Made by a program: the position numbers and the translations under genes
The notes under the pieces: generated by a model
Told to the model about the DNA's origin: nothing
Databases searched by the model: none
The model's input: the letters and a program-made list of their open reading frames with translations, nothing else
Assembly: GCA_021769555.1 (NCBI GenBank)
Contig: JAETSR010000012.1
Coordinates: 1 to 62,885, forward strand
Length of the DNA stretch: 62,885 bases
Direction of reading: 5' to 3'
Origin: Clostridiaceae bacterium
GTDB lineage: Bacteria > Bacillota > Clostridia > Oscillospirales > Acutalibacteraceae
Part shown: in pieces, positions 6,578 to 13,985 of the stretch
Numbering within the stretch: position 1 is the stretch's first letter
Layout of the letters: each line of letters starts with the position of its first letter

Positions 6578-7900
6578 TCAGTCTGTTTTGGTAAGGAGCT
6601 CCATGGGGTCGAAGCGAAGGAGCGCCAGAAGCCCGATTATGTCACCCAAGAGGGCGCATAGTATGAACGCGCCGCAGACCAGAAGGGCCGTGAGCGCGTC
6701 CACCCCGGAGAGTATCAGCGCCAGGGGCAGGGCGGCTATGCACCCAAGGGCCTGGGCGGCAAGGGAGCTCATAAGGTGCACGGAGACTATGTCCCGCCGC
6801 TTCCGGCCAAGGCTCAGTGAGAGGGCCATGTCATGGCGGGCTCCCCTTAATACCAGCAGTATGGAGAGGGTCACGAGCATTATCACCACCAGGAAGAAGG
6901 GGAGCATGAAGGCCTTATAGAGCCTCACCGTGCCCGCAAGCTTCTCGGCGGTTTTGATAAAATCCTCGTCGTCCATCCAGATGGATTTGCCGAGACTCCC
7001 GTCTATGTAGTCCGACTGGCCGCTCATGGGCAGGTAGAAGGGGAGGCCGAAGCCCATGTCCAAAAATTTCAGCTTCATCTCGTTTAGCTTCATGGAGTCC
7101 ACCGGGGAACAGCTCATGGTTGCGTAGGAGAATTTTTCAAGGCGCATGGTGAAGTCGCCGTAGGGGAGCTCCTGGCTGTCTATTGTGTCCCGGAGCCACT
7201 GGACCGGCAGGTACAGGTCCGCCTGGCGGGAGGCCCCAAGCTTGTGGGTGAATATGCCCGCCACTTTCAGGGTCCAGTCCGGGGGAGTCTCGTAGTAGTA
7301 CCCGCCCCAGGTGTCGTCGTTGAAGATGGGGAAGTACACCGGCAGGCGGGAGGCGTCGTGCTTGCAGAGGTATAATTGCAGGGAGAGCTCGTCCCCGGGG
7401 GTTATATTGTGGGCCTCGGCGTAGTCCTCGCTGACGATACAGAGAGGGTCCGCGCCGGAGAAGAAGCTCTCGTCATAGCCGTCAGTATAGGTGATGTACC
7501 GGGAGTCGGGGGTTCCCATGGCCTCGATACAGTTTATGCCGAGAATCTTCGTGTCCCCGCCGCTGAAATACTTGGGGTCCACCTGCTGGGCCTCGTCGGA
7601 GAGGGCCCCGGCGGCCTGGGCGGTGAGCCGGACGTTTTTCATCTCCCAGCCCTGCAAAAGAAGGTCGGCGTAGACGGTGTTGATGTTCAGGTTCTCCTTG
7701 GAGTCCCCGCTCTGGTTGCAGATGTTTACAATGGCGGGGGTGCTGTCGCTGATGTTACGGAGTGCCTTCTGTGAGGATGAGATACTGCCCAGGTAAAAGG
7801 CTATGCACCCGCAGAGTAAGAGGGAGACGCAGAGCATTATCACGCTGCGGCCCTTATTGCGGGTGAGCTGATACCCGGCTTCGGTGAGATTGAACTTCAT
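6578..7900 (-). CDS. FtsX-like permease, paralogue A
   Basis: 440 residues. N-terminal basic segment and helix (VIMLCVSLLLCGCIAFYLGS), an extracytoplasmic domain, then three C-terminal helices with the FtsX-like stretch LVLRGARHDMALSLSLGRKR between them. It is a clear tandem paralogue of the next gene (same opening FNLTEAGYQL versus FTLTEAGYQL, same ending FDPM-[ED]-L-L-[TI]-KTD). The pair is about 230 residues shorter than the 667-residue permease because the outer domain is smaller. Likely partner subunits of one ABC-type complex; substrate unknown. Confidence 0.8.
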   Translation of the reverse strand: MKFNLTEAGYQLTRNKGRSVIMLCVSLLLCGCIAFYLGSISSSQKALRNISDSTPAIVNICNQSGDSKENLNINTVYADLLLQGWEMKNVRLTAQAAGALSDEAQQVDPKYFSGGDTKILGINCIEAMGTPDSRYITYTDGYDESFFSGADPLCIVSEDYAEAHNITPGDELSLQLYLCKHDASRLPVYFPIFNDDTWGGYYYETPPDWTLKVAGIFTHKLGASRQADLYLPVQWLRDTIDSQELPYGDFTMRLEKFSYATMSCSPVDSMKLNEMKLKFLDMGFGLPFYLPMSGQSDYIDGSLGKSIWMDDEDFIKTAEKLAGTVRLYKAFMLPFFLVVIMLVTLSILLVLRGARHDMALSLSLGRKRRDIVSVHLMSSLAAQALGCIAALPLALILSGVDALTALLVCGAFILCALLGDIIGLLALLRFDPMELLTKTD

Positions 7901-7922
7901 TTTTCTGCCTCCTGAAACTGTC

Positions 7923-9257
7923 TTAATCTGTCTTTATCAAAAGGTCCATTGGGTCGAACCTTAAGAGTCCAATCAGCCCCGCTGTGTCCCCTGCGGCGGC
8001 GCAGAGCAGGAAGGAGCCGCATACCAAAAGGCTTACCCCCGGGCCCAGGGCGGCGAGGATTATTGGGAGGGCGAGGGCGCATCCAAGGGCCTGGGCTGTG
8101 AGGGCCGAGAGGATGTGCACGAGGGCGATGGTTTTCTTCGGGCGGCCAAGGCTCAGGGAGAGGGCCATGTCGTACCGGGCGCCCCTCAGTACCAGCAGGA
8201 CGGCTGTTGTCACCAGCAGGACGACTACCATAAAGAAGGGGAGCATGAAGGTTTTGTACATGCGGATGGTCCCGGCGTGCTTCTCGGCGGTTTTTATAAA
8301 ATCCTTGTCCTCCATCCAGATGGACTGGCCCTTTACGTGGTCCGGTACATAGTCCTGGTGCTCGGCCACAAAGAAGAAGGGTATGCCGAAGCCCATGTCA
8401 AGGAGCTTTAGCTTGAAGGTGTTCAGCTCCATGGAGTTTATGAGCTTTGCCCGGCAGGTGGTGTAGTAGAAGGGCATGAGCCGGTGGGTGTAGTCGGTGA
8501 CTGGCAGGTCCTGGCTCTCCACGGTCTCCCTCATCCACCCTACCGGCACGCACACGTCGGCCGCTCTGGCGGCGCCAAGCTTATGGGTGAATATGGCGGC
8601 TATTTTTAGCGTCCGGTCCGGGGGCACGGCGTAGTCGTCCCCGCCCCAGGTGTCGTCGTCCAGCATGCCGAAGTAGGCGGGCATTCCGGTGGAGTCGTAG
8701 ATACGAAGGTATATGGGCATTGATATATCGTCCCCGAGCCTCAGGCCGTGGGCCCCCGCGTAGTCCTCGCTTATCATGCAGAGGGGCTCGTTTGTGCTGA
8801 AAAGCTCCGGGCCGTAGCCCTCAAGGTAGGTTATGTACCGCTGGTCCAGGGCGTTGGGGGTCTCGGTGGAGCACAGGGCCTCGGGGCAGTTTATGCCAAG
8901 TATCTCGGTGTCCCCGCCCCAGAAGTCCCGGGGGCTGACGGCCCGGGCCTCCTGCGAGTAGGCTCCGGCGGCCTGGCAGGTGAGCTCCATATCCCGCAAA
9001 TCCCCGCTGGCTGTCAGCAGGTCCACGTAGACCGTGGGGATTACAAGGTTCTCCCGGGTCTCGCCGTAGGCGTTGCAGATATTGAGTATGGCGGGGGTGC
9101 TCTCGTTGATGGCTGAGAGGGCCTGCTGTGATGAGGTTATGCTGCCAAGGTAGAAGGCCGTGCACCCGCAGAGCAGGAGGGAGACGCAGAGCATGATGAG
9201 GGTGCGGGCCTTGTTCCGGGCGAGCTGGTATCCGGCTTCGGTTAGTGTGAACGGCAT
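7923..9257 (-). CDS. FtsX-like permease, paralogue B
   Basis: 444 residues, first gene of the three-permease operon. Helix 1 LIMLCVSLLLCGCTAFYLGS, outer domain with conserved DDTWGGDDYAVPPD shared with paralogue A, and C-terminal FtsX-like helices ending FDPMDLLIKTD. Start ATG at 9257 follows GGGAAAGGGGAAACTGCAT-like sequence in the minus orientation. Upstream lies an AT-rich stretch (9260-9380) that probably contains its promoter, then the H1 locus in the opposite direction. Tandem duplication with the next gene is evident from near-identical architecture. Substrate unknown. Confidence 0.8.
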   Translation of the reverse strand: MPFTLTEAGYQLARNKARTLIMLCVSLLLCGCTAFYLGSITSSQQALSAINESTPAILNICNAYGETRENLVIPTVYVDLLTASGDLRDMELTCQAAGAYSQEARAVSPRDFWGGDTEILGINCPEALCSTETPNALDQRYITYLEGYGPELFSTNEPLCMISEDYAGAHGLRLGDDISMPIYLRIYDSTGMPAYFGMLDDDTWGGDDYAVPPDRTLKIAAIFTHKLGAARAADVCVPVGWMRETVESQDLPVTDYTHRLMPFYYTTCRAKLINSMELNTFKLKLLDMGFGIPFFFVAEHQDYVPDHVKGQSIWMEDKDFIKTAEKHAGTIRMYKTFMLPFFMVVVLLVTTAVLLVLRGARYDMALSLSLGRPKKTIALVHILSALTAQALGCALALPIILAALGPGVSLLVCGSFLLCAAAGDTAGLIGLLRFDPMDLLIKTD

Positions 9258-9555
9258 ATGCAGTTTCCCCTTTCCCGATTTGTTTATATATATAAGAATA
9301 CATCATTCGGGGATTTGGTTGCAAGAAAATTTAAAAATTTTTTGAATTTTTTTGGATTTTTTTTGAGGGGTTGGGGTAAGGGAGAAATTTCTTGCTTTTT
9401 TGGGGATTATCTGGTATTATGTTTTACAAGGAGTCCGCTAAGCGGTGGACGGTTGGCCCTTTACAGAGGGCCTGAAACCTCTGATTACATAGAGACCCGC
9501 GCTGAAATTTTAACTGCGCTAAAAGCGGGAATTGAACTAAGAGGAGGCGAACTTA

Positions 9556-9648
9556 ATGAGTGAGTATCAGATTCTTCACTTGGTCATAATGCTGCTACAG
9601 CTGCTGTTGACCGCCATTAACGTCTCTGACAACCTTCACAAAAAGTAA
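9556..9648 (+). CDS. H-class holin-like small membrane peptide (locus H1)
   Basis: 30 residues: MSEYQILHLVIMLLQLLLTA followed by INVSDNLHKK. Single hydrophobic helix with a short basic tail, the general form of the putative holin-like (Hol-Tox) and TxpA-type toxins of Firmicutes. Ribosome site AGAGGAGGCG. Promoter TTGCTT 9392-9397, TATTAT 9415-9420, spacer 17, preceded by the conserved ATTATCTGG. The leader is about 130 bases and rich in short hairpins (for example 9430-9448 and 9450-9470). The stop codon abuts the terminator stem AGTAACCGCTCC / GGAGCGGTTACT (9648-9678). Toxicity inferred. Confidence 0.68.
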   Translation: MSEYQILHLVIMLLQLLLTAINVSDNLHKK

Positions 9649-9741
9649 GTAACCGCTCCAGGCGAGGGAGCGGTTACTATGTTTTATAAAACCCAACCCG
9701 GGCCAGCCGTCTGTTTCTACGGCGGGCTCCGCTTTTTTTCT
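9640..9741 (-). ncRNA. Convergent antitoxin-like RNA of locus H1
   Basis: Perfect promoter TTGACA 9776-9771, TATAAT 9753-9748, spacer 17. The RNA starts near 9741, contains the hairpin GCCCGCCGT / ACGGCTGGC, and enters the shared terminator, thereby overlapping the peptide mRNA 3' end. This matches RatA/TxpA-type type I antitoxins. The RNA shares GACGG-[CT]-TGGCCC in the same sense with the peptide leader, so in a read-through peptide mRNA the 5' leader could fold back on the 3' region. Confidence 0.65.
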
Positions 9742-9972
9742 GTCTTTATTATAGACTATTTGGGGGCGGTTGTCAACCTGGTCCGGTGGGAAATTGTTGG
9801 AGAAATTTCTTGCTTTTTGGGGGATTATCTGGTATTATGTCAGTAAGGAGTCCGCTAAGCGGTGGACGGTTGGCCCTCAACAGGGGGCCTGAAACCTCTG
9901 ATTACATAGAGACCCGCGCTGAAACTTTTACTGCGCTAAAAGCGGGAATTGAACTAAGAGGAGGCGAACTTA

Positions 9973-10065
9973 ATGAGTGAGTATCAGATTCTTCACTTGG
10001 TCATACTGCTGCTACAGCTGCTGTTGACCGCCATTAACGTCTCTGACAACCTTCACAAAAAGTAA
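9973..10065 (+). CDS. H-class holin-like small membrane peptide (locus H2)
   Basis: 30 residues, identical to the H1 peptide except Met-12 replaced by Leu (VILLLQ for VIMLLQ). Promoter TTGCTT 9810-9815, TATTAT 9833-9838, spacer 17. Same leader and ribosome site AGAGGAGGCG as H1. Terminator stem 10065-10076 / 10084-10095. Recent tandem duplicate of H1. Confidence 0.68.
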   Translation: MSEYQILHLVILLLQLLLTAINVSDNLHKK

Positions 10066-10159
10066 GTAACCGCTCCAGGCGAGGGAGCGGTTGCTTGATA
10101 TTATGAACAACTAACCCGGGCCAGCCGTCTGTTTCTACGGCGGGCTCCGCTTTTTTTCT
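10057..10159 (-). ncRNA. Convergent antitoxin-like RNA of locus H2
   Basis: Promoter TTGACA 10194-10189, TATAAT 10171-10166, spacer 17. Same hairpin and terminator overlap as the H1 RNA. Its sequence is close enough to the H1 RNA that either could act on either mRNA. Confidence 0.65.
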
Positions 10160-10398
10160 GTCTTTATTATAGACTATTTGAGGGCGGTTGTCAACCTGGT
10201 CCTGGGGGAAATAATTGGAGAAATTTCTTGCTTTTTGGGGGATTATCTGGTATTATGTCGGTAAGGAGTTCCGCCGATAACGGTGGACGGTTGGCCCTCT
10301 AACGGAGGTGCCTGAAGCCTCTGATTACATAAAGAAACCTGCTCTGCATTTACTTACTGCAACACAAGCGGGAATCCGGTATGAAAGGGGATGAGCTT

Positions 10399-10506
10399 AT
10401 GAGCGTGCCGATAGGCGACGTCTTGGGGATGATGGCTACGTTGATAGTCGGTTTTATCAACATCATAGTCCTTTTCCTGATGGCCTTGATAGACGCAAAA
10501 AAGTAA
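10399..10506 (+). CDS. H-class holin-like membrane peptide, MSVPIGD subtype (locus H3)
   Basis: 35 residues: MSVPIGDVLGMMATLIVGFI then NIIVLFLMALIDAKK. One long hydrophobic helix with a DAKK tail. An in-frame ATG at 10381 would add six residues (MKGDEL), but the 10399 start is better placed behind AAAGGGGATG. Promoter TTGCTT 10228-10233, TATTAT 10251-10256, spacer 17. The TAA lies in the terminator stem AAGTAACCGC / GCGGTTACTT. Near-identical to the H4 peptide. Type I toxin-like role inferred from layout. Confidence 0.68.
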   Translation: MSVPIGDVLGMMATLIVGFINIIVLFLMALIDAKK

Positions 10507-10611
10507 CCGCCCCTCGCCCAAAGGTTAGCGGTTACTTTCTTGTAAAGTAATCAATTTCTATTTTAACCCGGACCAGCCGTCTGTTTCTACGGCGGGCTCC
10601 GCTTTTTTTCT
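10494..10611 (-). ncRNA. Convergent antitoxin-like RNA of locus H3
   Basis: Promoter TTGACA 10646-10641, TATAAT 10623-10618, spacer 17. It carries the same GCCCGCCGT / ACGGCTGG hairpin as H1 and H2 and overlaps the peptide mRNA terminator. Its -35 is fused to the leuB -35. Confidence 0.65.
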
Positions 10612-10640
10612 GTCTTTATTATAGACTATTTGGGGCGGTT

Positions 10641-10677
10641 TGTCAAGCTTGACACGGGGGCTTTATTGTGCTAAAAT
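10641..10677 (+). promoter_or_regulatory. leuB promoter, back-to-back with the H3 antitoxin promoter
   Basis: TTGACA 10649-10654 and TAAAAT 10672-10677 with a 17-base spacer give a start near 10684 and a short leader, with no room for a T-box or attenuator. The leuB -35 and the leftward antitoxin -35 together form the 14-base palindrome TGTCAAGCTTGACA (10641-10654). Confidence 0.7.
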
Positions 10678-10714
10678 TTCATGTATAAACTGTAGAAAAA
10701 AGGGGTCTGTTTAA

Positions 10715-11791
10715 ATGAGAAATTATAAGCTCACCGTTTTGAAGGGCGACGGCATTGGGCCGGAGATTGTGGACGAGGCTTTGAAGGTGCTGGACACCGC
10801 CGCGGGCAGGTTCGGGTTTTCGGTGGAGTATGACTTTCAGCTTCTGGGGGGCGCGGCCATTGACGCTGTGGGGACGCCGCTCCCGGAGGAAACTGTCAAA
10901 TCCTGCAAGAGCGCCGACTCGGTGATACTGGGGGCTGTGGGCGGCCCGAAATGGGACTCCCAGCCCGGAGGGAACAGGCCGGAGGCGGGGCTTCTGGGCA
11001 TACGCAAGGCCTTGGGGCTCTACGCGAACCTTCGGCCCGCGGTGATATTCGCCCCCCTGCGGGACGCCTCCCCCTTAAAGCCCGAGATAATCGGGGAGAG
11101 CCTTGACATCATGGTGGTGCGGGAGCTCACCGGGGGTATCTACTTCGGGGACCGGGGGACTGAGGATGTCGGCGGGGTGAAGTCAGCTTATGACACGGAG
11201 CGGTACTCTGTCCCGGAGATAGAGCGCATAGCGCGGGTGGCCTTCGATATGGCGAAAAAGCGCGGGCGGCGGCTCACAAGCGTTGACAAGGCCAACGTGC
11301 TGGACAGCTCCCGGCTCTGGCGGGCCACGGTGGACAGGATAGCGAAGGACTACCCGGAGGTGCAGGTGAACCACCTGTATGTGGACAACACCGCCATGCA
11401 GCTGGTCCGGGACCCGGGGCAGTTCGACGTGATACTCACCTCCAATATGTTCGGGGATATTCTCTCCGACGAGGCCTCCATGATAAGCGGCTCCATCGGT
11501 ATGCTGGCTTCGGCGAGCCTGGGTGGGAGCGGCTTCGGGCTGTATGAGCCCATACACGGCTCCGCTCCGGACATTGCCGGTCAGGACGCGGCAAACCCCC
11601 TGGCGACGATACTCTCCGTGGCAATGCTCCTCAGGTACTCCCTGGACGAGCCGGAGGCGGCTAAGGGCATTGAAGACGCTGTGGCGGCCGCGCTCACTAA
11701 GGCCAGGACCCGGGACATCTACTCCGAGGGCTGCGGGGCAAGGCTCGTGGGCTGCAGGGAGATGGGGGATGTTGTGGCCTCGCTTGTTTGA
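10715..11791 (+). CDS. leuB: 3-isopropylmalate dehydrogenase LeuB
   Basis: 358 residues, the usual length. LeuB oxidises and decarboxylates 3-isopropylmalate to 2-ketoisocaproate with NAD in leucine synthesis, in the cytoplasm. Visible motifs: GDGIGPE at 11-17, the substrate-loop GAVGGPKWD near 75, ELTGGIYFG near 139, the metal-binding block [12 protein letters not shown] near 243, and the NAD-site [14 protein letters not shown] near 283. No other leu genes are in the window, so leuB stands apart from leuA/C/D here. The terminator at 11849-11879 follows. Confidence 0.97.
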   Translation: MRNYKLTVLKGDGIGPEIVDEALKVLDTAAGRFGFSVEYDFQLLGGAAIDAVGTPLPEETVKSCKSADSVILGAVGGPKWDSQPGGNRPEAGLLGIRKALGLYANLRPAVIFAPLRDASPLKPEIIGESLDIMVVRELTGGIYFGDRGTEDVGGVKSAYDTERYSVPEIERIARVAFDMAKKRGRRLTSVDKANVLDSSRLWRATVDRIAKDYPEVQVNHLYVDNTAMQLVRDPGQFDVILTSNMFGDILSDEASMISGSIGMLASASLGGSGFGLYEPIHGSAPDIAGQDAANPLATILSVAMLLRYSLDEPEAAKGIEDAVAAALTKARTRDIYSEGCGARLVGCREMGDVVASLV

Positions 11792-11848
11792 GGCGGGATA
11801 TCCGGCACTGCGTACTGCTGTATATACTATATAATAGAAAGAGAATGG

Positions 11849-11879
11849 GCCCGCGGGTTGCCGCGGGCTTGTTTTTTTT
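11849..11879 (+). terminator. Terminator after leuB
   Basis: Stem GCCCGCGG / CCGCGGGC with loop GTTG, followed by TTG and eight T. Confidence 0.85.
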
Positions 11880-11948
11880 GCGGAGTTTTCTTTTCTATAC
11901 ATGTAATACAGTTTTCTGGAGTTGTCAAGCCCGTTGAGGGTTTTGGGG

Positions 11949-12155
11949 CTAGGCCTGGGCACGCTTTTTCAGGGTGCGCATACAGCGTGTGCAGACTGTC
12001 ATGCGTTTTTTGCCCCCAGGGGTGTCCACCATCATGTGGTGGAGGTTCGGCTTTATCTTCTTGGGGGTGCGGGCGTTGATATACATACGGTCGTGGGCCA
12101 CCTTTTTGCCGAATACGGTGGTCTTTCCGCAAATCTCACAGCGCAAGCTTTTCAC
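11949..12155 (-). CDS. rpmB: Large ribosomal subunit protein bL28
   Basis: 68 residues if started at GTG 12155; 65 if started at TTG 12146, which sits six bases behind AAGGTG and gives the typical short MRCEICGK opening. bL28 binds the 50S subunit near the E site. The zinc-type cysteines are present: CEIC near the start and CTRC near residue 55, plus the basic motif TPKKIKPNLHH. No ATG start is available. Monocistronic; the flanking genes are unrelated. Confidence 0.93.
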   Translation of the reverse strand: MKSLRCEICGKTTVFGKKVAHDRMYINARTPKKIKPNLHHMMVDTPGGKKRMTVCTRCMRTLKKRAQA

Positions 12156-12240
12156 CTTCTCTCTTCTGCCTTATAGCTAAAGTATAAGGGGCAGAGGCCG
12201 AAACCGCAAGCCCCGGGACGGTACAGAGACAAAAGCGCGC

Positions 12241-12269
12241 TTGCGCGGGCGGGATATATGGGCTATAAT
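12241..12269 (+). promoter_or_regulatory. Promoter of the CD3324-like gene
   Basis: TTGCGC 12241-12246 and TATAAT 12264-12269, spacer 17. Transcription from about 12276 gives an untranslated leader of about 130 bases, with a short inverted repeat GCGCATAGCAAGGGCTTGCGC near 12326. No known riboswitch core was recognised there. Confidence 0.65.
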
Positions 12270-12407
12270 ATGTACAGAAGAATCATAAGGGGGGAAGCCT
12301 GTTTTGACCCGTTCAGTAGAGGGCGCATAGCAAGGGCTTGCGCAAATAAATCACATACCGGCGCTGGCCTTTGCTCATCCTAACGGAATTTTTTAGGAGG
12401 AGCATCT

Positions 12408-12707
12408 ATGCGCTATATAAAGGCCGCGGACGTGCTGCCAGAGGAGCTTCTAAGGGAGGTCCAGCAGTATGCCGACGGCGCTTACCTGTACATCCCCCGC
12501 CTTGGGGAAAACCGCCTCTCCTGGGGCGACCGCACCCGGAGCAAGGAGGAGACCGCCCGGCGCAACCGGGACATATATGCCCGCTGCCAGCAGGGTGAGA
12601 CCCCTCAAATGCTCGCGAAGGCCTACTTCCTCACGGAGAAGACCATACGCAGGATAATCCTCGCCCAGCGCAAGGCCTTGGGCGGGGAGGGTGACGAGGG
12701 TGGATGA
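12408..12707 (+). CDS. CD3324-family helix-turn-helix protein
   Basis: 99 residues. Opens MRYIKAADVLPEELLREVQQ, continues YADGAYLYIPRLGENRLSWG, and ends with a helix-turn-helix in ETPQMLAKAYFLTEKTIRRI. This is the layout of the small CD3324-type DNA-binding proteins of Clostridia (distantly Mor-like). They are presumed regulators; targets are not known. Ribosome site TTAGGAGGAGC. A strong terminator follows directly. Confidence 0.85.
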   Translation: MRYIKAADVLPEELLREVQQYADGAYLYIPRLGENRLSWGDRTRSKEETARRNRDIYARCQQGETPQMLAKAYFLTEKTIRRIILAQRKALGGEGDEGG

Positions 12708-12710
12708 GAC

Positions 12711-12743
12711 GAGCCCGCGGGGTGCCGCGGGCTCGGTTTTTTT
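12711..12743 (+). terminator. Terminator after the CD3324-like gene
   Basis: GAGCCCGCGG / CCGCGGGCTC with a GGTG loop, then GG and seven T. The stem core is the same CCCGCGG as in the leuB terminator. Confidence 0.85.
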
Positions 12744-12755
12744 AGGGAGATACTA

Positions 12756-12784
12756 TTGCAATTTGACGAATTATCTGGTATTAT
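12756..12784 (+). promoter_or_regulatory. Promoter of the H4 peptide mRNA
   Basis: TTGCAA 12756-12761 and TATTAT 12779-12784, spacer 17, with the class-specific ATTATCTGG just before the -10 as in H1-H3. Confidence 0.65.
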
Positions 12785-12810
12785 GATACCGGAGTTCGCC
12801 GCACGGTGGA

Positions 12811-12902
12811 CCGGACGCTGGCTTCGCCAGGTCCCGGAGTTTCCCTCGGCTCTGAAAGAGCCGCCCCTGCTTTGCAGGGTACCGGGAAACTCCTGATTGT
12901 GT
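12811..12902 (+). mobile_element. Nested-palindrome insert in the H4 leader (REP/MITE-like)
   Basis: Relative to H3, the H4 leader replaces about 22 bases with about 92 bases that form four hairpins: CTGGC-TTC-GCCAG (12818-12830), then an outer stem GGAGTTTCCC (12836-12845) / GGGAAACTCC (12884-12893) enclosing CGGCTCTGAAAGAGCCG (12847-12863) and CCCTGCTTTGCAGGG (12865-12879). Such a clover-like palindrome with no coding capacity resembles REP/MITE-type elements. It lies inside a transcribed leader. Mobility is an inference; no target duplication is obvious. Confidence 0.5.
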
Positions 12903-12995
12903 GGGATGCCTGAATCCTCTGATTACATAAAGAAACCTGCTCTGCACTACTTACTGCACTAGAAGCGGGAATCCGGTATGAAAGGGGATGAGCTT

Positions 12996-13103
12996 ATGAG
13001 CGTTCCCATTGGCGACGTCCTGGGGATGATGGCTACGTTGATAGTCGGTTTTATCAACATCATAGTCCTTCTCCTGATGGCCTTGATAGACGCAAAAAAG
13101 TAA
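12996..13103 (+). CDS. H-class holin-like membrane peptide, MSVPIGD subtype (locus H4)
   Basis: 35 residues, differing from the H3 peptide by Leu for Phe in NIIVLLLMALIDAKK. Start at 12996 behind AAAGGGGATG; an in-frame ATG at 12978 is possible. The TAA lies within a perfect 12-base terminator stem, AAAAAGTAACCT (13095-13106) / AGGTTACTTTTT (13125-13136). The locus is detached from the H1-H3 tandem by leuB, rpmB and the CD3324-like gene. Confidence 0.68.
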   Translation: MSVPIGDVLGMMATLIVGFINIIVLLLMALIDAKK

Positions 13104-13191
13104 CCTGAAACCCTGGCGAAGGAGAGGTTACTTTTTGCACCATATATAACTAATCCGGGCCAGCCGTTCACCGGCGGGCTCCTCTTTTTCT
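13090..13191 (-). ncRNA. Convergent antitoxin-like RNA of locus H4
   Basis: Promoter TTGACA 13226-13221, TATAAT 13203-13198, spacer 17. It carries a compact version of the class hairpin, GCCGG-TGAA-CGGC, and overlaps the peptide mRNA at the shared terminator. Confidence 0.62.
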
Positions 13192-13211
13192 GTCTTTATT
13201 ATAGTACAGGT

Positions 13212-13985
13212 TCATCCGGTTGTCAAGCCCGTTGCCAGCTGGGCGGCGAGAAAAATTCCCATTAGCGCAGGCTGGTGCAGGAGGTAGATGAGCAGGCTGT
13301 GGCGGCCGATGAAGCTCAGGGGCCTTATCCCCGGGCGGAGCCTGTCCATTATCCTTTGGCGGGAGCCGATGAGCCGCCAGAGGAAGTAGCCGCACAGGTA
13401 CAGGCAGAGCCAGGGTATCAGCGGGAAATAGTCTGAGGACCAGAAATTGGGGCCGGGCAGGCCCAGGACGGCCAGGTAATCGCTGGCGTAGAGCCACTGG
13501 GGCAGGGGGAAGAGCCTCAGGCCCTCGAAGCCGATATAGCCCGAGGGCACCTCCCGGGTGAGGAAGAAGGCCAGGGCCGCGAGTATGAGCCCCAGGGCGG
13601 CGGGGAAGGGCGGGAGCCCCAGCCTGCTCCATATGGCCCAGACCGCGCACTGGATGAGGGCGCAGAGCCCCAGCAGGTACAGCACCCCGAAGATTATGCG
13701 CTCCGAGGGCATGGCAATGGCGGTTACGAGGGTGACTAAAACGCCCGCCCCCAGGACAATCAGGCCGTGGCGCAGGGGCCGCTTTGAGAGCCTGAAGCAG
13801 AAGCCCGAGAGCAGTATGAAGCCCCAGCATATGCCCTGCTGCCATATATAGCCTATGGGCCCGGTGTACCACTCGATGGGTATGCCCAGTATGTGTACCA
13901 CATCATATAGGGCATGGTATAAAATCATGTTTATTATGAGCGCTCCCCTTACGGCGTCAAGGAGGTTGTATCTCCCCCGGCTCAA
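13212..13985 (-). CDS. DUF1624/heparan-alpha-glucosaminide acetyltransferase-like membrane protein
   Basis: 257 residues from TTG at 13985, which overlaps the deaminase stop (TTGA) and gives MSRGRYNLLDAVRGALIINM, the typical opening of this family; the frame is open further upstream only in the overlapping deaminase gene. About seven to eight membrane helices, with the conserved early His in ILYHALYDV and late LIYLLHQPALMG. Members transfer acyl groups across the membrane onto sugars or polymers; the substrate here is unknown. Translationally coupled to the upstream deaminase gene. The convergent H4 antitoxin promoter starts inside its 3' end. Confidence 0.8.
   Translation of the reverse strand: MSRGRYNLLDAVRGALIINMILYHALYDVVHILGIPIEWYTGPIGYIWQQGICWGFILLSGFCFRLSKRPLRHGLIVLGAGVLVTLVTAIAMPSERIIFGVLYLLGLCALIQCAVWAIWSRLGLPPFPAALGLILAALAFFLTREVPSGYIGFEGLRLFPLPQWLYASDYLAVLGLPGPNFWSSDYFPLIPWLCLYLCGYFLWRLIGSRQRIMDRLRPGIRPLSFIGRHSLLIYLLHQPALMGIFLAAQLATGLTTG

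Larger units (their letters stand above)
9388..9780 (+). repeat. Tandem H-class unit 1
   Basis: First of three tandem units of roughly 400 bases, each holding a rightward peptide promoter, structured leader, peptide gene, terminator and leftward antitoxin promoter. Units 1 and 2 are almost identical throughout, indicating recent duplication; unit 3 shares promoters and hairpins but encodes a different peptide. Confidence 0.85.
9806..10199 (+). repeat. Tandem H-class unit 2
   Basis: Near-identical copy of 9388-9780 at the level of promoter, leader, peptide, terminator and antitoxin promoter. Confidence 0.85.
10224..10650 (+). repeat. Tandem H-class unit 3 (diverged)
   Basis: Shares the promoter block and the 3' antitoxin cassette with units 1 and 2, but the leader differs after GATTACATA and the peptide belongs to the MSVPIGD subtype also found at 12996. 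Confidence 0.75.

Noticed and set aside
7376-7774. Plus-strand frames antisense to the FtsX-like permeases
   Set aside because: Composition is Gly/Val-rich shadow-type and no start signals are present.
9388-10650. Interpretation of the tandem units as a CRISPR array or riboswitch tandem
   Set aside because: Units are about 400 bases, each has two promoters and a peptide frame, there are no short spaced repeats, and no known aptamer core was recognised.
12276-12407. Riboswitch in the leader of the CD3324-like gene
   Set aside because: Only one short inverted repeat is seen, and no conserved aptamer motif or terminator alternative could be identified.
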